A stretch of 19,411 nt of DNA from DB1 sp049323655 (GTDB lineage Bacteria; Desulfobacterota; Desulfobulbia; Desulfobulbales; SURF-16). Position numbers and translations under genes: made by a program. Position 1 is the first letter of the stretch; each line of letters opens with the position of its first letter. The DNA lies in the NCBI GenBank assembly GCA_049323655.1, contig JBMONO010000010.1:1-19411 (forward strand). The letters run 5' to 3'. The notes under the pieces were generated by a model. That model was not told the DNA's origin. It saw only the letters and a program-made list of their open reading frames with translations, and did no database searches. Positions 7,238-14,799 of this stretch are shown here, piece after piece.

Positions 7238-7669
7238 ATGGAATTTTTTGAATTCGCCGATGTGACGACCACGCCGGAAGAGATCGTGGTCAGACTTTCC
7301 CCGGACGCGCTGCCGGGTTTCTGTGACGCCATCGAGGCCGTGGAGGAGGAAGGCGAAGCGGACCTTGTCATCTATTTCCTGCACTGGGGCCGCTTTCACA
7401 TCCGCCGGGAACTGGTGATGGGCGGGGTACGCTTCTCCGTGCCCGACTGTCCCAATGCCCTGGCCTGGACGGTGACTACCGGCTATCCGCCCTGCCCGGA
7501 GAAGATCGTTGTGCATGCCACCATCAACCGGACCGGCCACAATGACGAGTTTCTGGCCGCGATCGGCGCACTGCTGACCTCCTTGAAGGCTGGTCTTGAA
7601 GAGAAGCTGGCCTGCCGGGCCGCGGCGATCACTCCCCGTGCTCTTCAGATTCGTGACTGGCGCCGTTGA
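7238..7669 (+). CDS. Small conserved-looking protein of unknown function
   Basis: This frame gives a 143-residue soluble protein beginning MEFFEFADVTTTPEEIVVRL. I do not recognise the family. It has no signal peptide, membrane helix or cysteine cluster; it shows mixed alpha/beta character with an acidic first third and a C-terminal helix rich in Ala/Leu ending in RALQIRDWRR. The start at 7238 is preferred because GAGGA lies a few bases upstream; the frame is open upstream to 7109, but that part reads like non-coding sequence. GC-rich third positions suggest it is real. The 150 bp before it hold no clear element, only CCCCT/AGGGG-type inverted bits. It stands alone, converging on the antiporter gene. 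Confidence 0.65.
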   Translation: MEFFEFADVTTTPEEIVVRLSPDALPGFCDAIEAVEEEGEADLVIYFLHWGRFHIRRELVMGGVRFSVPDCPNALAWTVTTGYPPCPEKIVVHATINRTGHNDEFLAAIGALLTSLKAGLEEKLACRAAAITPRALQIRDWRR

Positions 7670-7679
7670 TTTTCTGGCT

Positions 7680-7705
7680 TCACGTCTCCCCCGGCCGTGA
7701 CGTGA
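7680..7705. terminator. Possible bidirectional stem-loop between convergent genes
   Basis: TCACGTC (7680-7686) and GACGTGA (7699-7705) can form a 7-bp stem with a 12-base loop, placed in the 37 bp between two converging genes. There is no T run on either side, so terminator function is only a guess from position. Confidence 0.3.
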
Positions 7706-7706
7706 T

Positions 7707-9335
7707 TCACGCCAGACGGTCCCGCGGATTTTCGCCGATCATTTCGGCAAGCAGTGGCTCGACCTGGGCGGCAAAGCCGCTGCCCGCCTCTTCGTAGAGG
7801 TTGAAGGCGACCTGTGCCCCCGCTGCCTCCAACTCGGCGGCATCATCGGGGAACAGGGCGAGGGCGGCGATATAGCCGGTAAAATCCTTGTCGCGGATCT
7901 GTTTCAGGGCATGCATGTTGGCGTTGTGTTCCGGCATGGCCAGCAGCACCATGCGCAGATTGTCATGCCGGGCCCGGTGCCAGAAGTCCGGATCAGTGGC
8001 ATCGCCATGCACGACCCGGCGTCCCTTGTTTCGGTGTTCCAGCACCTTGTTGGTATTGTTTTCAACGCCAATCGCCACCTTGCCGAAATCGCCGGTGAGG
8101 AAATCGTAGGCGCCGGTGCCGACGCGGCCCATGCCGAAAATCGCCACTACCGCCTCGCCCATATCGATGGGCTGTTCCTCCGGATGCCGTTGTTTTCGTT
8201 CAAATCTTTGCAGGCGTGACTGCAACAGATCAAAGAGACGATGGGATGCCTGATTAAGAGGAGCAGCCACCACAAAGGAAATGGAAAGGGCGATGGCGAT
8301 GACGAGCATCCATGACGAATCCATCCAGCCATTGGTCACCCCCACCGCTCCGACAATCAGACCGAATTCGCTGTAGTTGGCCAGGCTCAGAGCGGCGAGC
8401 AAAGATGACCTGGCCCGCAGGCGTAACGCGGTAAGCAGCAGGAAAAAGAAAGCAACTTTGAGGGGGATGAGCAGCACGAGGAGCAGGGCCAGGGCGACAT
8501 CCCGCCAACCCGGCAAGCCGGCAAGGCCGATCTGGACAAAAAAACCGACGAGAAACAGCTCTTTGAGACTGAAGAGGTTGTCGGCGATTTCCGAGGCCCG
8601 TTTGTTGCCGGCCAGCAGCATCCCCAGGGCCAGGGCGCCGAGGTCCGGTTTGAGGCCGACCATTTCGAAGGAGGCGACGCCCAGGGCCAGGGCGGCGAAA
8701 AGTCCGAACATCGGCAGCAGTTCGCCATGGCCGCAGCGATTGAGAATGGTATAGATTGCCGGCCGCAGCAGCACCAGCAGGACAAGCATCGGCACGGCCC
8801 AGAGCGAAGGCAGTTTGCCGGTTGAGGCGGTAAGAAACAAAACCGCGAAGATGTCCTGCATGATCAGGATGCCGATGGCGGTGCGTCCATGCAGGGAAAG
8901 CATTTCTCCCTTTTCTTCGAGAATTTTGACGGCAAAGACGGTGCTGGAAAAACTGAGGGCAAAGGCGATGAGCAGGGCGCGCTGTGAGTCGATATCGGCA
9001 AAGGCCTGCAAACCCAGTGACGACAGGAGGAGAAAGGTGAGCGCAAAGAGCAGAACGGTGATAATTGCATGGGCGCTGGCCCCGGCCCAGACTTCGGGCC
9101 GGGTCAGGTTTTTTATTTTCAGTTTCAGGCCGATGGTAAAGAGCAGCAGGGTCACGCCCAGGTCGGCGACAATGGAGATGGTGGGATCAGCCTTGATGCC
9201 GAAGGCGTAAAAGAGGAATCCGGCCCCCAAAAAACCGAGCAGAGGCGGCAGGCCGACCTGGCGCGCCAGAAAGCCCAGGAGGAAAGCGGTGGACAAGGTC
9301 AACGGGTAAGCGTCGATAACGCATTGATCTGTCAT
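7707..9335 (-). CDS. CPA2 family monovalent cation:proton antiporter (Kef-type) with RCK_N domain
   Basis: This 542-residue inner-membrane protein has about twelve hydrophobic segments in residues ~8-365, with the CPA2 hallmarks GLPPLLGFLGAGFL, LLFTIGLKL, SFSSTVFAVKILEEKGE and GILIMQDIFAV (the QD pair lies in the transport helix). It continues into a cytoplasmic RCK/TrkA-N domain from ~390 with a nucleotide-binding glycine motif (IFGMGRVGTGAYDFL) and an acidic residue after the second strand (GVENN). Family members exchange K+ or Na+ for H+ and are gated by NAD(H) or similar nucleotides through the RCK domain. There is no RCK_C domain, as in YbaL-like proteins. The gene lies 51 bp after the SNF2 gene on the same strand, so they may share a transcript; only a weak ribosome-binding site (GGAAAAC) is seen. 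The ion is not predictable. Confidence 0.9.
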   Translation of the reverse strand: MTDQCVIDAYPLTLSTAFLLGFLARQVGLPPLLGFLGAGFLFYAFGIKADPTISIVADLGVTLLLFTIGLKLKIKNLTRPEVWAGASAHAIITVLLFALTFLLLSSLGLQAFADIDSQRALLIAFALSFSSTVFAVKILEEKGEMLSLHGRTAIGILIMQDIFAVLFLTASTGKLPSLWAVPMLVLLVLLRPAIYTILNRCGHGELLPMFGLFAALALGVASFEMVGLKPDLGALALGMLLAGNKRASEIADNLFSLKELFLVGFFVQIGLAGLPGWRDVALALLLVLLIPLKVAFFFLLLTALRLRARSSLLAALSLANYSEFGLIVGAVGVTNGWMDSSWMLVIAIALSISFVVAAPLNQASHRLFDLLQSRLQRFERKQRHPEEQPIDMGEAVVAIFGMGRVGTGAYDFLTGDFGKVAIGVENNTNKVLEHRNKGRRVVHGDATDPDFWHRARHDNLRMVLLAMPEHNANMHALKQIRDKDFTGYIAALALFPDDAAELEAAGAQVAFNLYEEAGSGFAAQVEPLLAEMIGENPRDRLA

Positions 9336-9386
9336 GATGTTTTCCAGTATTTTTTGTGTGGAAATGCGTGTTCAACTGAAAGGGCC

Positions 9387-12300
9387 TTATCTTTCAACCA
9401 GGGCATCGACAAATCCCTGTGCGTCATCCGCCAGTTCCCGCACCAGGCTCTCCGGAACGGTCGCGCCCTGGGCCAGGCTGATGGCGCGCATGATGAGTCC
9501 CGCCTCCTGGGGATTCAGGAGCCCCCGCGGCACCGCTTCGCCGAAGATCCACACCCCCGCCTCCTGGACGCTGACGGGTTTTTCCGCGCCGGCCCGATCC
9601 GCCGCGGCGGCCAGCAGGGAAGAAAGGAGAAGCTCCAGGGCGCTGCCGGTCAGCTGCTGGTCCAGCAGCACCCGGGCTGCCTGTAGTTTTTCCGTGGCCA
9701 GCACTGCAAGCCGCGATGGCTGCGGCGCTCTTTCCTCCGGCGGCGCCTCGAAGTAGATGTGGCTGTCACCAGCCACCGGAGAAGCGGCGCCGAGCCGCTG
9801 CAAGCCTTTCAGGGTGAGATGATCGATCAGGGCCACCGGCACTTTTTCCGATAAACGAAGGGCGAGCTGATCCGCTTCGCCATCCACCCGGTCAAGCACG
9901 ACCAGCAGGCCGCCTTTCGCTCCGATAATCCGTTCGATGCGCGGGCCAAGGGCCTGCTGTAATTCCTCGATACAGAAGGTGAGGGCATCTTCCACGGCGG
10001 TATCGGGCGCACCTTGGACGCCACCTGTTGCCGGAGCCGCCGCCGGGGCAATCTCCTTCTCCTCCCCGCCCTCGCCAACCGGCGGCAGAGAGGCAGCCGG
10101 TTCCCGGCCGGTCAGATCGTCGATCAGTGTTTCCAGCAGTTTTTTCGAAACCCCGACCACATCCTCGCTGGCGTCCTCGGCAATGACATTGTCAAAAAGC
10201 TGCTGCTTGTTCTGCACCAAAGACAGCACCTGTTCCTCGTATGAATCGGCCGCCACCATGGTGATGATCTGGACGGTCCGCGTCTGGCCGAGACGGTGGA
10301 CCCGGGCATTGCGCTGTTCCAGCACCGCCGGATTCCAGGGGACATCGAGATTGATCAGCACCGAGGCGCTTTGCAGGTTGAGCCCCACGCCGCCGGCATC
10401 GGTGGAGATAAAGACCTGCACGGCCTCATCCTCGCGGAAGCGGTCCATCAGATCGCCGCGTTTGGCGCTGGGCACCCCGCCGTGCAGCCGCACCGAGCCA
10501 ATGCCCATTTTGCGCAACCGCATTTCCACCATCTTCGTCATCTGTTCCCATTGGGAAAAGACCACGGCCTTCAGCCCCGACTGGTTGCACAGCTCGTCCA
10601 GCAGGTTTTCCAGCTCGTCAAGTTTCGGGGAGCCCTCGGTTTTTTTGTCCACCAGCCCGGCGGCATTGCAGGCCATGCGGGCCTGTTGCAGGGCCGCCAT
10701 CAGGCGATTCTGTTCGGTCGGCGTCAGCGGACGGTTTTTGGCGATGGTGGCGAGTTTGCCGGCATTGCTCATGGCCGCGTCATGCAACTCGACCTGCTTG
10801 GGGCTCATGGCCACATCAAGGCGCTGGACAATGCGGTCCGGCAGCTGGTCCCGCACCAGCCGCCGGTCGCGGCGCAGCATGACCGGCGCAAGCCGTTTCC
10901 GCAACACCGACAGGTTGCGGTAACCCAGCACCTTGCCCCGTTCGTCGGTGACATGAAAATCAATCATGTAGCGCCACAGGGGGCCGAGGATCTTCGGATC
11001 CACCACCTGCATCAGGCTGTAGAGATCTTCCAGTCGGTTTTCCAGGGGGGTGCCGGACAGGACAAAGGCGTACCGGCTGGGGATCAGTTTGACCGCGGCG
11101 GCAATCTTGGTCCGCCAGTTTTTGATGCGCTGCGCCTCGTCCATGATAATCAGATCGGGCCGCAGGGTGTCGCTGATCACCGAAAGATCGCGCAACACAA
11201 GCTCATAGTTGATGATGAAAAAGGAGTCATCCCGCCGGTAGTGGGCGGATCGTTCCGGCGGGGGCCCCTGAACGATGCGGCTGTCCAGGCCGGTGAATTT
11301 CTTGATTTCCCTGGCCCACTGCTGTTTGAGCGACGCCGGACAGATGATGAGGATTTTTTTCACCCCCTCATGTTCCCTGAGCCAGGCCGCCGCGGCAATC
11401 GCCTGCAGGGTCTTGCCGAGACCCATGTCGTCGGCCAGCAGCGCCCTGCCGGTGCCGGCAAGAAACGAGACGCCTTCAACCTGATATTTGTACAGGCGGG
11501 CGGTGATGCCGGGCAGACGGCCGCCGCTGCCTGTCACCTGCGCGCGAATCCGGGCCGCGCGGAGCTGGTGGGCTGCTGCCGCGGCCAGATGCCGGGCAAA
11601 ATCCGCGGCATCCTCGCCGAGATGGATGTCGCTCCTCTCATCGACAATCTCCGCAAAGCGGAAAAAATCATCCGGCAACCGGCCAGTGAAAAAACCGGCG
11701 GCATCGAAAAAATCATCAAGCAGCGCACGCAGCTCATCGTTCAGCGTGCGGCTGCGATGCAGACGAAGTTTCGGCGCGCCCTCCACATCCCAGGCGAGAT
11801 AGACATAGGAGAAGGGAGCGGGCTGCCCGTGGAACTGTTCATAATCCGGGTGCTTTCTGATCTTGTGCAGCACCGCCTCGACATGCTTGCAGGTACCGAG
11901 CTGGTTGTTGGCAAAATCCGGGCAGGTGCAGTAGTTGGCGCGTCGGTGCAGGCTGCGGATCGTCACCCGGTACGTACGGGGAAAGTGGCTGGCGGTGCTC
12001 AGCGATGAGGCGCGCCAACTGCCGAACCAAGGCTCGCCGCTCATCGATTCCACCCGCACCTCCGCGATACCCCGTTTCTTGCGCTCTTTGATGGCGCTGT
12101 CCGTGGCGGTGAGCAGCTGGTCGGTTGTGTCCCGCTGATCGGCATAGGCGAAAAGGGCGGCAACCTGATGCCGGCACGCCGTCTCTTTGTCCTTGTTGCA
12201 GTCGCAGGCAAAGACAAGAGCGCCGTCATCGGAGAGCCTGATCGTTACATTGACCGGGATCTCCGAATGGTCATCCTCCACCGTGGCCCAGAGCATTTCC

Positions 12301-12443
12301 CGGTCCTGGTCGATCGCCATCACCCGATGTTCCTTGAACGCGGCAAGGCCCTGATTGATGATCTGGTCATCGGCGATTTTTTGCAGATCGTCGCGGTCAA
12401 AGAAATAGGGATCATCGTTGGGCGCAACGGTTGAATAGGGCAT
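9387..12443 (-). CDS. SWI2/SNF2 family helicase with two SWIM zinc-finger motifs
   Basis: The protein is 1018 residues. Its N-terminal third carries two SWIM-like motifs (CDCNKDKETACRH near residue 80 and CTCPDFANNQLGTCKH near 185), which usually bind zinc and DNA or protein. The SNF2 ATPase follows: Walker A DDMGLGKT with K344, DEAQ box at 435-438, SGTPLENRLEDLYSL, and a helicase C lobe with VFSQWEQM, STDAGGVGLNLQSA and the arginine-finger motif VHRLGQTRTVQI. The last ~230 residues, after an Ala/Pro-rich linker near 800, are not a domain I recognise. Bacterial proteins of this type remodel DNA-bound proteins or RNA polymerase; the exact role is unknown. The start at 12443 has AGGA eight bases upstream. 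The frame is fully intact, which matters when judging lesions elsewhere. Confidence 0.93.
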   Translation of the reverse strand: MPYSTVAPNDDPYFFDRDDLQKIADDQIINQGLAAFKEHRVMAIDQDREMLWATVEDDHSEIPVNVTIRLSDDGALVFACDCNKDKETACRHQVAALFAYADQRDTTDQLLTATDSAIKERKKRGIAEVRVESMSGEPWFGSWRASSLSTASHFPRTYRVTIRSLHRRANYCTCPDFANNQLGTCKHVEAVLHKIRKHPDYEQFHGQPAPFSYVYLAWDVEGAPKLRLHRSRTLNDELRALLDDFFDAAGFFTGRLPDDFFRFAEIVDERSDIHLGEDAADFARHLAAAAAHQLRAARIRAQVTGSGGRLPGITARLYKYQVEGVSFLAGTGRALLADDMGLGKTLQAIAAAAWLREHEGVKKILIICPASLKQQWAREIKKFTGLDSRIVQGPPPERSAHYRRDDSFFIINYELVLRDLSVISDTLRPDLIIMDEAQRIKNWRTKIAAAVKLIPSRYAFVLSGTPLENRLEDLYSLMQVVDPKILGPLWRYMIDFHVTDERGKVLGYRNLSVLRKRLAPVMLRRDRRLVRDQLPDRIVQRLDVAMSPKQVELHDAAMSNAGKLATIAKNRPLTPTEQNRLMAALQQARMACNAAGLVDKKTEGSPKLDELENLLDELCNQSGLKAVVFSQWEQMTKMVEMRLRKMGIGSVRLHGGVPSAKRGDLMDRFREDEAVQVFISTDAGGVGLNLQSASVLINLDVPWNPAVLEQRNARVHRLGQTRTVQIITMVAADSYEEQVLSLVQNKQQLFDNVIAEDASEDVVGVSKKLLETLIDDLTGREPAASLPPVGEGGEEKEIAPAAAPATGGVQGAPDTAVEDALTFCIEELQQALGPRIERIIGAKGGLLVVLDRVDGEADQLALRLSEKVPVALIDHLTLKGLQRLGAASPVAGDSHIYFEAPPEERAPQPSRLAVLATEKLQAARVLLDQQLTGSALELLLSSLLAAAADRAGAEKPVSVQEAGVWIFGEAVPRGLLNPQEAGLIMRAISLAQGATVPESLVRELADDAQGFVDALVER

Positions 12444-12522
12444 ACGCTTTTTCCTGATAATGATCGTTATCGGTGAGGCCGAGGAGCAGGCGGTTTTCTC
12501 TTGAGCTTGCGCAAAAAACGCA

Positions 12523-12551
12523 AAAATAAATCACTTGCCGCGATTCGGCAA
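12523..12551 (-). promoter_or_regulatory. Candidate promoter of the SNF2 gene
   Basis: On the minus strand TTGCCG (12546-12551) and TATTTT (12523-12528) are 17 bp apart, each a 4/6 match. A 7-bp inverted repeat CTTGCCG/CGGCAAG (12534-12540 and 12546-12552) overlaps the -35 and could be an operator. Apart from this, 12444-12574 shows only a small TTGCG/CGCAA repeat near 12508. Confidence 0.35.
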
Positions 12552-12574
12552 GAAGTTCCGGACATGAATCAGGA

Positions 12575-12604
12575 TTGACTTTTTTTATCGAGGATCGGTA
12601 TGAT
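12575..12604 (+). promoter_or_regulatory. Promoter of the parDE remnant
   Basis: TTGACT (12575-12580) and TATGAT (12599-12604) are separated by 18 bp, matching consensus at 5/6 in each box. The start would fall about 20 bases before the parD ATG. The -10 box lies inside the palindrome at 12597-12615. Confidence 0.65.
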
Positions 12605-12615
12605 TTTATCATACC
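12597..12615. promoter_or_regulatory. Probable ParD/ParDE operator palindrome
   Basis: GGTATGAT-TTT-ATCATACC is a perfect 8-bp inverted repeat overlapping the -10 box. RHH antitoxins such as ParD repress their own operon by binding palindromes of this sort. The element looks undamaged although both genes it would control are broken. Confidence 0.6.
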
Positions 12616-12632
12616 ATTTCGGGGGGGGAATT

Positions 12633-12924
12633 ATGCAAACAGATAAGGCCGAAAGAATTACGATTACGTTGCCGTCTGAAATGCTTGCGACAATCAAAAA
12701 AAAATTCAGTCAGGGGCCTATGGTTCCACCAGCGAACTTGTTCGAGAGGCTATGTATTGTGGCAAAAAAGAGAAGATGAGCATCAGGCAAGACTTTCTCT
12801 GATTCGTAAACGCCTGACAAGCTCGGCGCAAAGCGGTAATCCAGTCCCGTTACAGGACGCTTTTCGCGCAATTGAACGGTTACACCAGCAGCGCATGCAG
12901 ATGAAATCTAATGAAAAAATATGA
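12633..12924 (+). pseudogene. parD: parD-type RHH antitoxin, two frameshifts
   Basis: The reading frame starts at ATG 12633, behind a G-rich stretch, with the ribbon-helix-helix opening MQTDKAERITITLPSEMLATIKKK. It then leaves frame in a run of nine A (12696-12704): one more A would give IQSGAYGSTSELVREAMY, the usual second half of the RHH fold. A second lost base near 12753 moves the frame again, to WQKREDEHQARLSLIRKRL and on to the end, NEKI, at 12924. As it stands only the first ~27 residues are made in correct frame. It overlaps parE by 14 bases, the coupling normal for these operons. Confidence 0.82.
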
Positions 12925-13252
12925 TGTTCATTTGATGCCGGCTGCGATCACGGACCTTGAGAATATCTATCGCTATATATCAGACAGAAGCGGTTTTCCC
13001 GAAAGAGCATGGGCGTACATCGGGAAACTTCGGCAAAAGTGCCTTGAACTGGAAATATCACCCCTTCGCGGGCAGCAGCGAAATGATCTGATGGAGAATG
13101 TGCCGGTTCTCTCCATCGATAAAAAAGCTGTTGCTGCTTTTGTTGCGGATGAATAAAAACAGGCGGTCATCATTCTCAACATCTTCCATGGTGGCAGAGA
13201 TTATGAGACGTTGATGGTGTCCACATTTCCGCTGCTGCCACACGAAAAATAG
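12911..13252 (+). pseudogene. parE: parE-type toxin, truncated by an in-frame stop
   Basis: It begins MKKYDVHLMPAAITDLENIYRYI, the RelE/ParE fold, and continues through RAWAYIGKLRQKCLELEISPLRGQ and LSIDKKAVAAFVADE to a TAA at 13154-13156. The same frame then continues with KQAVIILNIFHGGRDYETL, the conserved ParE C-terminus, and ends at 13252. So one substitution has cut an ~113-residue toxin to 81 residues, removing the last strand and the tail needed for toxicity in the family (gyrase poisoning in studied ParE). Loss of the toxin would free the antitoxin to decay, which fits the state of parD. Confidence 0.85.
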
Positions 13253-13259
13253 GATTTTA

Positions 13260-13474
13260 TTAACGGGTGACCCAATTCGCATCGAATTCTTGAAATGGGA
13301 TTGGGTTCCCTTGTTTTCGATGTCGGGAGTGAGCTGCCTTGGTCAGCGTTTCGGCGGCGGCCACGACTTCGGCATTCTCCCGCAATGGATACCCGTCTGC
13401 ACCGGGGCGATCACCAAGATGCGCACCAGCTCCAGGTCGTGTATGGCGACCCAGAAACCCCTGATGAAGGATAT
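13260..13474 (-). other. Unassigned remnant of a minus-strand reading frame
   Basis: In the 322 bp between the parE remnant and dinB, the minus strand holds a frame ending at TAA (13260-13262) that reads ...ENAEVVAAAETLTKAAHSRHRKQGNPIPFQEFDANWVTR. It looks like the tail of a small helical protein and has no start codon before running into the truncated repeat at 13475. I cannot assign a family. It may be the leftover of a gene disrupted by the repeat, or chance. Confidence 0.25.
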
Positions 13475-13559
13475 AGAGAAAACATATTTAATTACAATTA
13501 TTTAGCTCTGTGTGTTCTTCGGTCTCTGTGGTTGATTTTCAGTTTTTCCGAGACCATCC
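13475..13559. repeat. Palindromic dispersed repeat, copy D (5' part missing)
   Basis: The right two thirds of the element are present: AGAGAAAACATATTTAATT, GCTCTGTGTGTTC, GGTCTCTGTGGTTGATTTTC, and the end TTTTTCCGAGACCATC. About 45 bp of the left arm is missing. It lies 15 bases beyond the dinB stop codon. Confidence 0.8.
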
Positions 13560-13574
13560 TCTTTTTTTTGTCTT

Positions 13575-14738
13575 TCACTCACCTTGCAGGGTGGCCGGTG
13601 TGATGGTCCGCGAGCCGAAGCGCTGGTTGATCAGGTCCAGGGCTTTGTTCAGTTGCCGCCTTTCCCCCTGTCCGTTGCCACCGAACAGATCGAGCTGGAC
13701 CGGCGAATCGTCGCCGGTCAGGTTTGAGACGGTAATGCCGACCAGTCGCATCGGTCTGTTGCCGGCCAGGGTGGCCGGCAACAGGGCAAGGGCAGCCCGG
13801 TAAAGCGCCCGGCCATCATTGACCGGTTGCGCCAGGGTGATGCTGCGGCTTGCCGTGGTGAAATCGTGATACTTGATTTTCAGGGTGACGGTGCGGCCGG
13901 CGCATCTCTCGCGGCGCAGCCGTTCCCCCACCTTGGTTGCGAGCCCCAACAGCTCCCGTTTGATCGCCGCGAGGTTGGTGATGTCGTGGGCAAAGGTCTC
14001 CTCGTTGCCGATGGATTTGATCGCGTCCGTCGTCTCCACCGGCCGGTCGTCGATACCGCGGGCGTGGAAGTACATGGCCCGCCCCTGTTTGCCGAATTTT
14101 TTCTCCAGAAAGTCGAGGGAGAGGCGTGTGAGAGCGCCGATGGTCCGCACCCCGAGCTGTTCGAGCAGCGGCACCGTTTTTCTGCCCACCCCCCACAGCC
14201 GGCCGATGGCGAGCGGGGCGAGAAAGCGCTCCTCCTCGCCATGGCGGACAATGGTGAGGCCGTCCGGCTTGTTGCAGTCCGAGGCGATTTTGGCGACCAG
14301 TTTGCAGCCCGCGACCCCGGCCGAGACGGTGAGTCCGGTTTCCTCCCGGACCCGGCGCCGGATCACTGCGGCGATCTGTTCCGGCGGGCCGAACAGGCGG
14401 TCGCAGCCGCTGACATCGAGAAAGGCCTCGTCCACCGAGAGTTGTTCCACCAAGGGAGAGTAGTCGGCGAAGATCGCCATGATCCTCTCCGACACCTCCC
14501 GGTAGCGCTTCATGCGCACCGGCAGAAAGACGCCGTCCGGGCAGCGCTTGCGGGCAATGGCCATGGCCAGGGCCGAGTGGACGCCATACACCCGCGCCTC
14601 ATAGGAGGCGGCGCAGACCACGCCGCGCTCGGCGTCGCCGCCGACGATGACCGGCCTGCCCTTCAGCTCTGGTCGGTCCATAATTTCGACCGAGGCGTAA
14701 AAGGCGTCCATATCGAGGTGAATGATGTGGCGCTGCAT
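13575..14738 (-). CDS. dinB: DNA polymerase IV (Y-family, translesion)
   Basis: At 387 residues the protein has the normal length for DinB. Catalytic metal ligands are D9 in HLDMDAFYASVE and D103/E104 in LSVDEAFLDVSG; F13 sits at the steric-gate position. The finger, thumb (GVGRKTVPLLEQLGVRTIGAL) and little-finger regions are complete, and QLDLF near the C-terminus is a sliding-clamp binding motif. It carries out error-prone bypass of DNA lesions. The ATG has AGGAG seven bases upstream. No LexA-type CTG-N10-CAG box is evident before it; the gene follows the tetraheme cytochrome by 61 bp on the same strand and could be read from that transcript. Confidence 0.96.
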   Translation of the reverse strand: MQRHIIHLDMDAFYASVEIMDRPELKGRPVIVGGDAERGVVCAASYEARVYGVHSALAMAIARKRCPDGVFLPVRMKRYREVSERIMAIFADYSPLVEQLSVDEAFLDVSGCDRLFGPPEQIAAVIRRRVREETGLTVSAGVAGCKLVAKIASDCNKPDGLTIVRHGEEERFLAPLAIGRLWGVGRKTVPLLEQLGVRTIGALTRLSLDFLEKKFGKQGRAMYFHARGIDDRPVETTDAIKSIGNEETFAHDITNLAAIKRELLGLATKVGERLRRERCAGRTVTLKIKYHDFTTASRSITLAQPVNDGRALYRAALALLPATLAGNRPMRLVGITVSNLTGDDSPVQLDLFGGNGQGERRQLNKALDLINQRFGSRTITPATLQGE

Positions 14739-14799
14739 GGCAAGCTCCTTTATTCAAACCTGCCTGACTTCCGGACGTTTCCTGGTTGTTCGATGTCGC

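Noticed and set aside
10296..12008. 570-codon open frame opposite the SNF2 gene
   Set aside because: Antisense shadow of a high-GC gene; it is composed of low-information G/H/Q/D-rich sequence with no domain.
12690..12760. Programmed frameshifting in the poly-A tract of the antitoxin gene
   Set aside because: A second, separate -1 shift without a slippery site and the stop in the adjoining toxin gene fit ordinary decay better than recoding.
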